42,805 nucleotides of DNA. Origin: Clostridiales bacterium. Its GTDB lineage: Bacteria > Bacillota > Limnochordia > Darwinibacteriales > B1SED10-159. Below, piece after piece: positions 1 through 9,283 of this stretch (the first letter of the stretch is position 1; each line of letters begins with the position of its first letter). Where the stretch lies: assembly GCA_003551965.1 (NCBI GenBank), contig PUOC01000063.1, positions 1 through 42,805 of the forward strand, written 5' to 3'. The translations under genes and the position numbers were made by a program. The notes below the pieces were generated by a model, which made no database searches, had not been told where the DNA came from, and was given only the letters and a program-made list of their open reading frames with translations.

Positions 1-320
1 CCGGCATATCCGCCATAACAGCTGTCCACCTCTTTGCCGTCGACAAAGACATCCATTTGCCCGGTGAAACCGTAGAAAACCAGATTGAGGCGCTCTTTTT
101 CCGCGGTAAATTCCGTGCTGTACCAAGCGACCCCTTCATAGTGATAAAGTTCCAGTTCCGTGTTCCAACAGCTGGGTACCAATATTCGGCGGTGGTCAGC
201 GGGGAAATACTCGTACCACTTCTCCTCCACCCCCTGGGTCTGCGGATCCGTTTTGAACTTCCAAAATCCATCCAAACTGCGTACGTTCCGCTTACGGTGA
301 CGGCAAAACAATCGATTCAC
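1..320 (-). CDS. Glycoside hydrolase family 2 protein, N-terminal fragment (cut by window edge)
   Basis: The reverse strand is open from a GTG at 320 to the left edge, giving 106 residues of an N-terminus. An AGGGGG ribosome binding site lies about 8 bases before the GTG. The translation has the pattern of the GH2 sugar-binding (jelly-roll) domain: DGFWKF near residue 18, VPSCWN near residue 49, YEGVAWY near residue 61 and FYGFTGQMDVFVDGKEV near residue 85. GH2 enzymes are retaining beta-glycosidases (beta-galactosidase, beta-glucuronidase, beta-mannosidase). The catalytic TIM barrel lies outside the window, so the substrate cannot be told. No signal peptide is seen, so the enzyme is probably cytoplasmic and acts on imported oligosaccharides. 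The family call is firm; the specificity is unknown. Confidence 0.85.
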   Translation of the reverse strand, partial: MNRLFCRHRKRNVRSLDGFWKFKTDPQTQGVEEKWYEYFPADHRRILVPSCWNTELELYHYEGVAWYSTEFTAEKERLNLVFYGFTGQMDVFVDGKEVDSCYGGYA

Positions 321-1105
321 ATCGGCTTCCCCCTATCCTGTCGCTGTCAGCAGCATGCACGGCCATCGATGCTATTCTTCTTTTACGTCCTGCTTTTTTC
401 CTGTCCCCATGCTATGGCAAACGGCTGCCTGTCTCATCTCCTATAAATTTGTTTCGGCGCGGTTATGACGGGTTTGTCTCTGGTGCCCAAGCACATCGAG
501 CACCGAAGCAGACGGGTTCCAAACGTTCCTTGCGGGGATGCCAGGACGCAGCTGCCATCCCTCTATTGGGGCGAATGGAGACAGGAGGAAATCGCCAAAA
601 CAAAATGAATCTATGCAAACCGGGTAGTTTCTGTACTCCTGCCCCATGTAGCAATGATCTAGGCGGCTGTGCCCAAAGAGCTACCCTATAAGCCCAGCAG
701 CAGGCAAAGCAAACGAAGGCGTCCGCTATCTTTCCGGAGTTTGAGGACCTAGCTGGGTTTAAACCTAGCACGCCTGCTGCATAGACTTGTCCCAACGAAA
801 AGAGCTGATCCGCCGAGTCGAAAAAACCCCTTCACATGGCGTTTCGCACTCTAGCATTAACCACCGCTGCGTCTGGGCGAAACAGACGTGCTAGAAGGTA
901 TTGATAGGGCTGTCTCTAGAGCGACAGTGAGCAGGCGCTATCCTGCAACATGGAGTGGTGCGGCTCTACGGTGCAGTTTGTCGGAACCGAAGAGATCAAC
1001 ACCTTCCTTGAATCCCGTGGCTTTTTGCCCCAGGGCGCGGCTGCATGGATTTGCAGGAGAAAGGGTCAAATCACTAAACCTTTTCACGAACCCCGGTAGA
1101 GAGGC
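321..1105. other. Gene-free stretch of about 780 bases
   Basis: No reading frame here has both a plausible start with ribosome binding site and protein-like composition. Positions 965-1075 on the plus strand read as an open, protein-like frame (VQFVGTEEINTFLESRGF...) without a start, which may be the tail of a lost gene. The promoter of the GH2 gene should lie at the left end, but no clear -35/-10 pair was found. Confidence 0.4.
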
Positions 1106-1882
1106 ATGAAAGATGCACTATAACCCGATGGCCCGCAAGTAAAAGAGCGCTTCAAGGCCCTGTGGGAACAGGAAGTGGTGGACCGCTGCTGCATCTCCGT
1201 CACCGCCCCCAAGAACGATGGCCCGGTATCAAGACAAGAAGCTTTACGGCGCATGCAGAACAGTCATCGACTAACCTGCATGTACTGGAACGACCCGGAA
1301 CTAGTTGTGCAAGAACTGGAAACAACCTTGGCTTCCATTTTCTTTGGCGGTGAAGCGCTACCCCAGTTGTCGATGAACTTCGGCGCTTCCGGACATGCAG
1401 CTTACTTTGGTTCGCCGCGCATCATCGATGAGCGCACGCTGTGGCTGAAGGAATCCCTGCATGATTGGAGCCGGCTTTGGGGATTAGATTGGAACAGTGG
1501 GATGCTCCAGGTACAGCGCCGCTGTGCAGAATACTTCGCGCAAGCAGCCTCTGACCGGTTCTTTGTCTCGACCGTTGACAACGCCGGCAGTTTGGATGCC
1601 TTGGCCCATCTGCGCCGCAATGAGAACGCGCTAGTCGACTTAGCCGTCAACGAAGAAAACGTCCTAAAAGCACTGGATACGATTATCGACGGCTGGGATC
1701 AGGCAGATGAGTACACGTATCAGATCTTTAAAACCTGCAACGATGGCGGGGCTCTCGTCGGCTGGCTGCACATCTGGGCCGATGGTAAGTTTTCGCACCT
1801 GAAGGCGGACATTTCGGTCATGCTCTCCAATCCGATGTTTAAGAAATACCTAGTAGTCGATCATTCTTCCAAGAACACCTAG
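1106..1882 (+). pseudogene. Broken uroporphyrinogen decarboxylase-like (URO-D superfamily) gene
   Basis: From about 1142 to 1850 the translation resembles URO-D-like proteins of the type found in corrinoid methyltransferase and sugar catabolic clusters: VDRCCISVTAPK near the start, a long aromatic-rich middle, and near the end GWLHIWADGKFSHLKADISV followed by MLSNPMFKKYL, which matches the usual segment where the substrate pocket is built. The start is damaged. The ATG at 1106 meets an in-frame TAA at 1121. The ATG at 1113, which has GAGAGG 8 bases upstream, reads MHYNPMARK and then needs a one-base shift in the TAAAAG run near 1140 to join the main frame. The protein also stops after about 235 residues, well before the family's usual 320-plus, and the conserved YHLDG-type segment is missing. 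It is most likely a pseudogene; an assembly error in the A-run could explain the start but not the lost end. Confidence 0.6.
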
Positions 1883-1990
1883 AACTGCTAGCCCTAGTGC
1901 AGCACCGATGGTCGATCTGGGTACCCATGCACATGGCAGGATCACAAAAGGGCGTTCTCCGTTCATCGTGCCGATCGCCCAACCCGCGGC

Positions 1991-2743
1991 TCAATGCCGG
2001 GCGGGTTTCCTGGCAATAATGCAGCCGAAAGTAACCCAGCGGTTTTGGTCTCTTTCAATGACAACCTTATCATCACCGACTTCAGGGTCGTAAGTCACAA
2101 ACTCCTGCCACCACAGCGGACCGTCGCAGGGCTCTTTCGCCTTCAGTATCTCAAAACCAGCAGATTGCAGCAATGCTGCGGTCTTGTCCAGGGTGGAAAA
2201 ACACACCGACCAGGGCGCCGGCCGGCCGCCTTGTGTCACATAGGGATAAATTTCCTCCGGTATCGGCCGATCGCGGTGCATGGGCTCGCCCAATCCAAAA
2301 ACACCGCCGGGGCGGAGAACCCGGTAGATTTCGGCGACCCCTTCCAGATAACCCTGTTCACCGTGCATACCCCGGAGCATTTCCAGTGTTGTGGTGCAGT
2401 ACACAGCATCAAACGATTCACCGGCGAATTTGGTGTCGGGCACGCCCAGCTGCAGCGCCAGAACCCGGTCCTCCACGCCCCACTCGCGGGCATTCATCAT
2501 CAGTATGTCCGCCGCGTTCCGTCCCGGATCGATGCCGGCGATAAATGGGCCGAATTCCTTGGCCAAGAAACAGGTCTGGTAACCTCGATTGGTACCCACA
2601 TCCAATACCTTCCAGCCCGGCTGCAGGTCCATCGCATCGGCCATGTATTCCGCCAACTTCAAACCCCCCGGGCCACTGCAGTTACGGTACACAGCCGCCA
2701 AGTCGGGATACTTTGACGCCTTTTGGTATGGATATTGTGCCAC
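1991..2743 (-). CDS. Class I SAM-dependent methyltransferase
   Basis: A 250-residue soluble protein with a Rossmann-type SAM methyltransferase fold. Motif I is VLDVGTNRGYQT (residues about 46-57), the acidic end of strand 2 is AGIDPG, motif II/III is FDAVYCTTTLEML, and the post-motif is YRVLRPGGVFGLGEP, which is typical of the UbiE/Methyltransf_11 group. The start is GTG with GGAGGG 6 bases upstream. The acceptor substrate cannot be told; relatives methylate quinones, sterols, small metabolites or arsenic, but the cysteine set expected of arsenite methyltransferases is not obvious. The gene stands alone between two pseudogenes, so the context gives no help. Confidence 0.8.
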   Translation of the reverse strand: MAQYPYQKASKYPDLAAVYRNCSGPGGLKLAEYMADAMDLQPGWKVLDVGTNRGYQTCFLAKEFGPFIAGIDPGRNAADILMMNAREWGVEDRVLALQLGVPDTKFAGESFDAVYCTTTLEMLRGMHGEQGYLEGVAEIYRVLRPGGVFGLGEPMHRDRPIPEEIYPYVTQGGRPAPWSVCFSTLDKTAALLQSAGFEILKAKEPCDGPLWWQEFVTYDPEVGDDKVVIERDQNRWVTFGCIIARKPARH

Positions 2744-2784
2744 ATATTTCCCTCCTGGTCCATGTAGAGTGCTGCTTTCCTACC

Positions 2785-3235
2785 ACCATTGGCGCCGAAC
2801 GCTGGTCCCGGGCATCGCCGGCATAACCCATACGGAAGCCAGTACAGTAAGCATGGTCATGGCGAATGAGGCCGAGTAGGAACTAGCCAGTGATGACAAC
2901 CGCCTAAGAGCATGCTCCCCACACGATTCCCATATCACTAGCGTTGGTGAAGTACGCGACCGCCGTAGAACGGAACTCGCGAGACACGGTGTTGGCAACG
3001 TTGATTAGCAACATGAACACCGTCGTACCAAACCCAAAACCCAAGGAAATGCCGCTTAAGATTACCCAATGGGAGCCGGCGGCATACTCAGGAGCGCACG
3101 CAAAAACTGCGGCTTGGAAGAGAAGGGCCACGGCCAGTGCTGGCCGCGAAACTGCATCTCCAAAAACCGACGCAAGGATTTGATTGAACGTCATGAACAG
3201 CGCCGACAAGACGCTGGCCCCAGCACTTCATCCGT
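2785..3235 (-). pseudogene. Remnant of an MFS transporter (C-terminal half, frameshifted)
   Basis: On the minus strand, 3235 down to 2904 reads as continuous membrane protein (SALFMTFNQILASVFGD, then a helix through FACAPEYA, then ISLGFGFGTTVFMLLINVAN, then STAVAYFTNASDMGIVWGA), which is the pattern of the last helices of a major facilitator. The frame then hits a stop at 2904. The continuation, SSLASSYSASFAMTMLTVLASVWVMPAM, is found in another frame down to about 2810, so at least one frameshift separates them. The N-terminal six helices are not present upstream; a short hydrophobic stretch near 3300-3345 (PLSFAVLGLTVVPKT) may be a further piece. No start codon or ribosome binding site fits. 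The gene is not functional. Confidence 0.6.
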
Positions 3236-3340
3236 TCCCTGACCACTGTAACGCTCACGGGATCCAATGGCATCCAAAGCCGCAGGAGCCCATGGTTTCC
3301 GTGGTCTTGGGAACGACAGTCAGCCCAAGGACAGCGAAAC

Positions 3341-4696
3341 TCAGTGGCCGGTCACCACAGCGTTAACCCACGTTTCCAGCATGCCCATCTCTGCCGCCGC
3401 ATGGAAGACGCTGTAGCGGGGACGGTAGTCCTTGCCATACAGCAGCGAGTTCGTTAGCAGTCCTTGATCAATGCCAATGTCCGCCGCTGCCTTTGGGGCC
3501 CCGAGGCGATCGTACATGGCCATGACCTCTTCCACCGAAGGCAAAAAGGCCAACTCCCTGCGGATGCAGTCCATATTGTCTCTCAGGGTCATTAGCCGCC
3601 GCTGCTGTTCTGGCCAGGATATGAGACCGTTGCCTTCCTGCTCCAGGAGCCGCGAACCGATGTGCTGCCCATAGGCGTTCCTAACCTGTTCATTGCGTAA
3701 TTCGTCCGTCAAGCGCTCTGCTTTCACCGCCTCCAAATCAACGCGATCCATGTCGGCTGCAAGAAAGTGCTCATAGAACTGCAGAACATACCCAGTGGCC
3801 ACACCGACTGCCGTACCGTGGCTTGGGTGGTCTTCGCCGCGCTGCAGTTTCATCATTTCCCAGTAATGGCCCATGTTGTGCTCCATGGAAGCTACGGGAC
3901 GCGTGTGACCAATGACCAGCACGGTCAACCCGGCCAAAATCAGGCCTTCGATCAGGCGCTGAACACCCTCGTCCGTACCGTTTCGAATATCGTCGATAGA
4001 ACTGGTGCAGCGCTGCAGTGCTTCGTCGATCAGCTCCACACACGCGGGACAGTAGGGTTCGTCATGGACAATGCGCCCCAGAATCCAATCGGCCTTAGCG
4101 ATGTACTTGCCAATCACATCGCCGAAACCGGAAATCATCATCTCCAGTGGTGCTGTCTTCATGACGTCGATGTCACACACCAATACCTCCGGGTAGCCGG
4201 CCGGCTTATTTACCTTTTGACTGCCGTGCAGAAGTGGTGCGATCACCGAAGTATACCCATCCATGGATGCAGCTGTGCCGACGCTGACAAAGGGCTTCCC
4301 AGCACACATGGCTGTATAGCGCGCCAAATCGGTTAACGTTCCGGAACCCACCGAAACAAAGAAATCTGTATCCTTTTCCATGGTGAGCAGAACCTCTCCA
4401 ATGGCGGCTTCATTTGGATGCAGGGGCTCGTCTCGCTCTAGATAGCACAGGGTAACGTTATACCCGGCGTCTCGCAGCAGCTTTTCAGCCCTCCGGCCCG
4501 CCAGGTCGTACACCACGTTGTCGGTAATCAACACCAGGTTGTTCCCCAAGCTGCGTCTGGAAATGTACTCCGCCAGTCTGCTGAGGATGCCGTTCCCGAT
4601 ATAGATATCCATATCCGGAATTCCGTGCTCCATGCCGCAGCCGCAGTCCACCTCCGTTAACACCAGTCTTTCGCCTTCATAGCTGAAACCTGCCAA
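3341..4696 (-). CDS. araM: sn-glycerol-1-phosphate dehydrogenase family protein (AraM/EgsA-like)
   Basis: A 451-residue member of the iron-containing alcohol dehydrogenase/glycerol-1-phosphate dehydrogenase superfamily. The nucleotide-binding glycine motif is GSGTLTDLARYTA (residues 117-129), followed by SMDGYTS (144-150). Likely metal ligands are Asp193 in GFGDVIGK, His273 in ASMEHNMGHYWEM and His293 in SHGTAVGVA. In Bacillus, AraM reduces dihydroxyacetone phosphate to glycerol-1-phosphate; several relatives in sugar clusters have unproven substrates. The start is TTG at 4696, set by AAGGAGG 7 bases upstream. The C-terminal extension of about 100 residues is usual for AraM. It is a single gene, preceded by a remnant MFS on its 3' side. 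The G1P role is inferred from the family; a different polyol phosphate substrate is possible. Confidence 0.85.
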   Translation of the reverse strand: MAGFSYEGERLVLTEVDCGCGMEHGIPDMDIYIGNGILSRLAEYISRRSLGNNLVLITDNVVYDLAGRRAEKLLRDAGYNVTLCYLERDEPLHPNEAAIGEVLLTMEKDTDFFVSVGSGTLTDLARYTAMCAGKPFVSVGTAASMDGYTSVIAPLLHGSQKVNKPAGYPEVLVCDIDVMKTAPLEMMISGFGDVIGKYIAKADWILGRIVHDEPYCPACVELIDEALQRCTSSIDDIRNGTDEGVQRLIEGLILAGLTVLVIGHTRPVASMEHNMGHYWEMMKLQRGEDHPSHGTAVGVATGYVLQFYEHFLAADMDRVDLEAVKAERLTDELRNEQVRNAYGQHIGSRLLEQEGNGLISWPEQQRRLMTLRDNMDCIRRELAFLPSVEEVMAMYDRLGAPKAAADIGIDQGLLTNSLLYGKDYRPRYSVFHAAAEMGMLETWVNAVVTGH

Positions 4697-4884
4697 ATGG
4701 ATTCCTCCTTTGCCGGCCGTGCCTGGCTGGCTTTTGTTGGAACGTTTGTGCCCATTATCAGTGGTGCAGATATACGTAACTTAAACGATTCGGATGCAGA
4801 TTCCTTCCCCAACGCGGATCGTTCATCGGTGCGGCTCGCAGACCGCATTTCTGGTCTGTTTTGGGGAGCCGAGGCCTGAGCACC

Positions 4885-4940
4885 TGACCAAAAAGGGCTC
4901 TGTCCGCAAGGTGGTGTTTCAGTGCGGCAGAACCCTTTTC
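4885..4940 (-). terminator. Rho-independent terminator after the InlB-repeat gene
   Basis: Two arms pair with few interruptions: positions 4890-4908 (AAAAGGGCTCTGTCCGCA) and 4922-4939 (TGCGGCAGAACCCTTTT), around a 13-base loop. Read on the minus strand the stem ends in TTTTTGG. It lies 30 bases beyond the stop codon of the InlB-repeat gene (4971), in the right orientation. Confidence 0.75.
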
Positions 4941-4970
4941 AAGCATGCACAATATGGGCGCCCTTGTGTT

Positions 4971-7250
4971 TCATTGTTCCTGGGCATCGCCAATTACATT
5001 CAAGCGCAGCAGAACATCAAGCCTGCGGGAACCGTCGTCGGTTTCGACGGAAATGGGTATAGTGCGGTTGAATCCTTCAGCTGCGGTGAGGTCTTCGAAC
5101 GTAAGCGTGGCCCTGCCGTCGGAATCGATATTAGGATCCCAATGGGCTTCGTAGGAGATATCCTCAAAGTTTTCACCGGGCGCTTCGACCAAAGACACTG
5201 CCCAGGGAACCGTGCCGTCGTACGGCTCCCCGTCGCTGTCTTTGACCACAAACGATACCCAGCGAGATCCAAAGTCTTCCAAACGGATCTGGCCCACTTC
5301 TTGTACTATCCGGGCCAAAGTAACGTCCATATTTTGTATGTGCTGGCCCGGTCTCACGACCACAGGGTACTCCACGTGGGTTTCATAGCCATGGGCCCGG
5401 AAGGTCACTGTGTATTCACCGGGTTTCAAATTCGGCAGACGATACTCGCCCTCGTCGGCGGTTACAGTGGCCGTGGCCAAATCCTCGGTTCCGGTGCTGT
5501 CCCCTCGGTAGACAGCCAAACCCGCCCAGCGAATGCCTTCTTCGGTGGTGCCGTCGGTAATTGTGCCGCTGATGCTTCCAGGCTTCGGAGTGAGATCGAT
5601 TGGTACTGTTACATTGGCTCCTTCGACGACAAAATCGCCGTGCTTTTCTTCGTAACCGTCCAGCGAAGCCCGAAACCAATATGTGCCGCTGATCAGATCC
5701 CTGACAGCCATGCCGCCTATCCCAATGGCAACGGGTCTTCCTACCTGGCTGTCTTCATCCATGTCTTCCTCGTCGAAAATGGCCACCGAGGCGCCGGCCA
5801 ATTCCGGCGACGCTTCAAAGATCACCCCATGGGTCAGGGGCTCGTACTCGGCCGTGATCGTCATATCCTCTTCCACGGTATCCAATGCGTGATCCCAGCC
5901 GACGAAGCGGTGATCATAGCGCTGCGGATCGTCCGGCGCTTGGACGGCCTCTCCATGTTCCACCAAGCGTTCCGCCAAGACTGTACCGTCCCAGTCCTCG
6001 AAGATAACCGTGTATTCTTTAATTTCGTAGACAGCGGCAACCGTCAGATCGGCGGTGACGTCATCTAGCTCCGTGTCCCAACCCACAAAGGCATAGCCGT
6101 CCCGCTCCGGCTCAACCGGAGCCGGAGCAGCACTGCCATGATCCACTGCTTGCGTATCCAAAACTGTCCCATCATAATCTTCGAAGGTAACCGTATATTG
6201 CAGAATTTCGTATTCCGCCCGAATGGTGACGTCAGTGGTGACATCTTCGTAGTCTCCGTCCCAGGCCGTGAACTCGTAACCTTCGCGTTCAGGGACCTCC
6301 GGGAGCGACGCTGCAGCGCCGTGTTCCACTGTCTGCGCATCGATCACGGAACCATCCCAATCTTCAAAGGTCACGGTGTGCTCTTCCACTTCATACACAG
6401 CCGTCACCGTCAGATCCTCCGTAACAGAATCAAAGTCCGTGTCCCAGCCCACAAACTCATAGCCTTCCCGTTCCGGGTCTTCGGGTGCTTCCGCACCACT
6501 GCCATGATCCACAGTTTGCGTGTCCAGGACTGTCCCGTCATAGTCTTCAAAGACAACGGTGTATTGTATGACCTCATACTCGGCCTGAAGCGTAACATCC
6601 TCGGTGATGTCTTCGTACTCGCCGTCCCAACCCACGAACTCATAGCCGTCCCGTTCTGGCTCTTCAGGCAGGGATGCTGCAGCGCCGTGTTCCACAGTCT
6701 GGGTATCCAATACAGTTCCGTCATAGTCCTCGAAGGTCACCGTGTGCTCCTTCACCTCGTACTCGGCCGTCACTGTCACGTCGCCGGTAATAGAATCAAT
6801 GTCTGTATCCCAGCCGACAAACTCATAGCCTTCTCGTTCTGGTGCCTCCGGTGCCTCAGCAGCCGAACCGTGGGTGACCGTCAGGACTTCCAGGGTTTCG
6901 CCCTCCCAATCCTCAAACGAAACTTCATATTCCAGGGGTACAAACCGGGCAGTCACCGTCGCGTCTTCGCCGGGCATGGTGAAGTTGGTTTCCGGCCTGG
7001 CCGCATTACGCACCGATCCAGCCGTGGCTGACCACTGCTCAAATTCGTATCCTTCAGCGGGACTCGCGCTCAACTCGACGGTGTCACCCGATCGATGCTC
7101 GTGTTCGCCCACATCGGGGGAAATTGTCCCTTGCCCCTCCCGCTCTACGGTCAGAGTATAGGCGGGAAGAATAATGCCGAACGCGTACAGAAGCACAACA
7201 ATCACCGCAGCCAGCACCGCAGCGAACACCCATCGTCGTGAACCTGTCAT
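4971..7250 (-). CDS. Membrane-anchored surface protein with six InlB-type (Listeria-Bacteroides) repeats
   Basis: The start is the ATG at 7250, with AAGGAGG 10 bases upstream, giving 759 residues; an upstream open extension has no ribosome binding site. Residues 8-30 form one hydrophobic anchor with no cleavage site, so the bulk is exposed outside the cytoplasmic membrane. Residues 31-105 form a related repeat domain (GQGTISP...YEFEQW). Residues 106-471 are six repeats of 61 residues built on the pattern TFEDYDGTVLDTQTVEHG...PERDGYEFVGWD. Then come a PEGA-like beta domain (about 475-555), a carboxypeptidase-regulatory-like domain beginning GSISGTITDG (about 560-650) and an acidic C-terminal region. 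No LPXTG or S-layer motif is seen. The repeats alternate between two subtypes, a sign of duplication in pairs. Function is probably adhesion or surface scaffolding, by family only. The protein is very acidic. Confidence 0.8.
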   Translation of the reverse strand: MTGSRRWVFAAVLAAVIVVLLYAFGIILPAYTLTVEREGQGTISPDVGEHEHRSGDTVELSASPAEGYEFEQWSATAGSVRNAARPETNFTMPGEDATVTARFVPLEYEVSFEDWEGETLEVLTVTHGSAAEAPEAPEREGYEFVGWDTDIDSITGDVTVTAEYEVKEHTVTFEDYDGTVLDTQTVEHGAAASLPEEPERDGYEFVGWDGEYEDITEDVTLQAEYEVIQYTVVFEDYDGTVLDTQTVDHGSGAEAPEDPEREGYEFVGWDTDFDSVTEDLTVTAVYEVEEHTVTFEDWDGSVIDAQTVEHGAAASLPEVPEREGYEFTAWDGDYEDVTTDVTIRAEYEILQYTVTFEDYDGTVLDTQAVDHGSAAPAPVEPERDGYAFVGWDTELDDVTADLTVAAVYEIKEYTVIFEDWDGTVLAERLVEHGEAVQAPDDPQRYDHRFVGWDHALDTVEEDMTITAEYEPLTHGVIFEASPELAGASVAIFDEEDMDEDSQVGRPVAIGIGGMAVRDLISGTYWFRASLDGYEEKHGDFVVEGANVTVPIDLTPKPGSISGTITDGTTEEGIRWAGLAVYRGDSTGTEDLATATVTADEGEYRLPNLKPGEYTVTFRAHGYETHVEYPVVVRPGQHIQNMDVTLARIVQEVGQIRLEDFGSRWVSFVVKDSDGEPYDGTVPWAVSLVEAPGENFEDISYEAHWDPNIDSDGRATLTFEDLTAAEGFNRTIPISVETDDGSRRLDVLLRLNVIGDAQEQ

Positions 7251-8074
7251 GATACGAAGCACCTCCTTAGAATTTGGACCGTATCGGCGAGGCCAGCGCC
7301 CGTCTTCGATGCCACGTTTATGGGCCAGCCCCGACCTTACAGTGGTCTTACGAAGAAATATTCTGCACACGGCCGCTGTTTCCCTGTAAATTGCCGCCAA
7401 AACGCGCATTTATTTCTTGAATCGCACAGAGCCAGGTAGGCGCTGCAGGGGAAGCGTCCGCCGGTTGTAACCATACCCCTCATGGGGCAGCCCGTTGTGC
7501 CGCTCCGATTCTGCCGACGTCTAACCGATGGCATTGCCACCACAGCCGTACTCCTCCCGGGCATGATCCCGCTTCATATCGAATTGTTCGTACTGGAATC
7601 CGCAGTGTCACTTCCGCAGCTGCTCACAGCGGCCAAGCTGTAAGGCTGTGGCACTGTACTCCCGACGCTGCAAGCACTACTGCTGTCCAAGTTGTGCCCG
7701 GCCATCGCCGCCGGCGGGCAGTGCAGACTTTTTCTGCGCCATCGACCTAGATGTTGGGCTGGGGGCGATCGGCTGGGGAGTATGTCAAGATATCATGGGT
7801 TTCCCCTGGGTCTTTTTCTCATCGGGCCTACGTGCCTAAAACGGTGCGGTTGTGTGCCTAGCCGTATTTTCACATCCACCACCGGTCCGTCTTTGGAGAC
7901 CCGGCCGGCATGAAGGTACTGGCTATCCCCGCTGCAGCGATCCATGGGCATCGTCGGGGCCGAAGAAGATCCCGGCTGCACAATGGCGCCTCTTGTCTGC
8001 GGCTCAAGAAGGCTGCTGCACCGGTTCCTTCCAAAACAGATACCCGTGTGCCGACCAGACACTGTTCTCTGGTG
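7251..8074. other. Gene-free stretch of about 820 bases
   Basis: No credible gene was found on either strand. The minus strand from 8062 to 7793 is open, and part of it reads like protein (SQYLHAGRVSKDGPVVDVKIRL), but it has no ribosome binding site and was not recognised; it may be a relic. Positions 7773-7790 (GGGGAGTATGTCAAGATA) resemble the conserved subterminal sequence of some IS200/IS605 elements, but no transposase or TnpB relic flanks it. The promoter of the InlB-repeat gene should lie near 7270-7350. Confidence 0.35.
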
Positions 8075-8935
8075 TCAGCGAAGCGTGATGGAACCCATGG
8101 AAGTTCGGCAGTCTATGCGCCCGTCTGGTGCACCACCGCTGCCGATCGTTCCTTCCAGCAGACGCTCGGACTGCGTCCCATCTACGGGCAGGCGGCTCCG
8201 AATGGTGCCCATTTCCGTGTGTGCACGCAGTTCATATGCCCGGTCGGACCCATGGGCATCGATGGTAATGCTTCCTAGTTCCGTGGCAGCCTCTGTTTCC
8301 TCGCCAGGCGTTCCGCTGTAGCGAATACTGCCCACCGAAGACTTCAGTACGAATGCACCCGTCACTGCTGCGTCGGTCACGGTAATGGAACCCAAACGGG
8401 TTAGCAATTGGCCGCTGGGACCCCGCAAATTGGCCGCGGAAATGCTGCCGACATCGGTTTTCACCAACACGGGGCCATGCAGATCTTCCAACTTCACTTT
8501 GCCAATGGCAGCTTCAATATCGACAGCTTGCCCATGGGGTACACGCAGGTGATATGTCACCGATAGCCCTTCGTGATTTGTCAGCAGCGGTGCAGCCGCC
8601 TCAAGGTGCAGGCGGTCCGCCTTCACTTCCGCTGACAGCTCCACCCTGTCAAGCAGTTTTCTGTTGCGACCCCGGTCATGGCCGCGGACGTACCGGGTTG
8701 CACGGACGGTGATCTCCGAACTGTCTTCGCCAATAACGTGCACATGGCCGACTGGGTTTCGGATCACCACCGTGCTCACACCGGAAAACCTGTAGTGTTC
8801 GTGCTCGAACACTTCGGACCGTCCCCATACCTCCCACGGCAGTGGAACACGTTCTAAGACACGAGCGCCCGTACCGAGAAGAAGCAGCGACAGCCCGAAT
8901 AGAATCACCAAAACGCCGATTATTCTTCGTTTCAT
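8075..8935 (-). CDS. DUF4097 family beta-strand repeat protein (putative adhesin, LiaG-like)
   Basis: The start is the ATG at 8935, preceded by GGGAGG, giving 286 residues; an upstream in-frame start lacks a ribosome binding site. Residues 1-25 (MKRRIIGVLVILFGLSLLLL) are a signal anchor. The rest is a regular right-handed beta solenoid with a turn motif repeated about every 20-25 residues: VGSISAANL, LGSITVTDA, VGSIRYSG, LGSITIDA, MGTIRSRL and MGSITLR. This is the hallmark of DUF4097 (family of LiaG in the Lia cell-envelope stress operon). The protein is probably bound to the membrane with the solenoid outside. No lia regulator or PspC-like partner is next to it, so a stress role is only a suggestion. 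It is transcribed away from exoA; the two share the interval 8936-9283. Confidence 0.8.
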   Translation of the reverse strand: MKRRIIGVLVILFGLSLLLLGTGARVLERVPLPWEVWGRSEVFEHEHYRFSGVSTVVIRNPVGHVHVIGEDSSEITVRATRYVRGHDRGRNRKLLDRVELSAEVKADRLHLEAAAPLLTNHEGLSVTYHLRVPHGQAVDIEAAIGKVKLEDLHGPVLVKTDVGSISAANLRGPSGQLLTRLGSITVTDAAVTGAFVLKSSVGSIRYSGTPGEETEAATELGSITIDAHGSDRAYELRAHTEMGTIRSRLPVDGTQSERLLEGTIGSGGAPDGRIDCRTSMGSITLR

Positions 8936-9080
8936 TTTTTCCTCCCCTGTCTGCGACCCGCCTGAGCACGCCTTCATCCTCCGGCATTGTATCGCAGCGC
9001 AGACCAAAACAACACAGTCTGGGGAAGGGAATTGCCCTCCGTCCCGAGAATGAGTTCAGCCATGTGTTCGCAGTTCGCAT

Positions 9081-9176
9081 GAAGCCGGTTCAGCGCTCAA
9101 GCTTAAAGCCAGGACCGATTTTGTCAAGGAAAACAGCTGCCCATTTCTGTGCAGCGGGATTTTCATGACCGGCTTC
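9081..9176. repeat. Inverted repeat in the divergent promoter interval
   Basis: GAAGCCGGT at 9081-9089 is matched by its exact complement ACCGGCTTC at 9168-9176. It lies between the divergent DUF4097 gene and exoA. At 9 bases with 78 between the arms, chance is not excluded. Confidence 0.3.
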
Positions 9177-9283
9177 AGGGTCCTAGGGTACGGGAGCACG
9201 CTGGGTCGAGGTCCGCGTCTTCTGCAGCGTCCCGAAGACCCCGGCCGCGTTCTCGACGTATTATAGAGGAGGTCAAACCCACC

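Noticed and set aside
463-795. A 110-codon minus-strand frame in the left gap
   Set aside because: Rich in Arg, Trp, Cys and Pro, with no ribosome binding site and no recognisable motif.
4794-6068. A 424-codon open frame on the plus strand opposite the InlB-repeat gene
   Set aside because: It is antisense to a gene with a clear ribosome binding site and repeat structure; its openness follows from the GC-rich, repetitive codons of the real gene.
7773-7790. GGGGAGTATGTCAAGATA, similar to IS200/IS605 subterminal sequence
   Set aside because: No TnpA or TnpB relic and no matching second end were found, so one short match is not enough.
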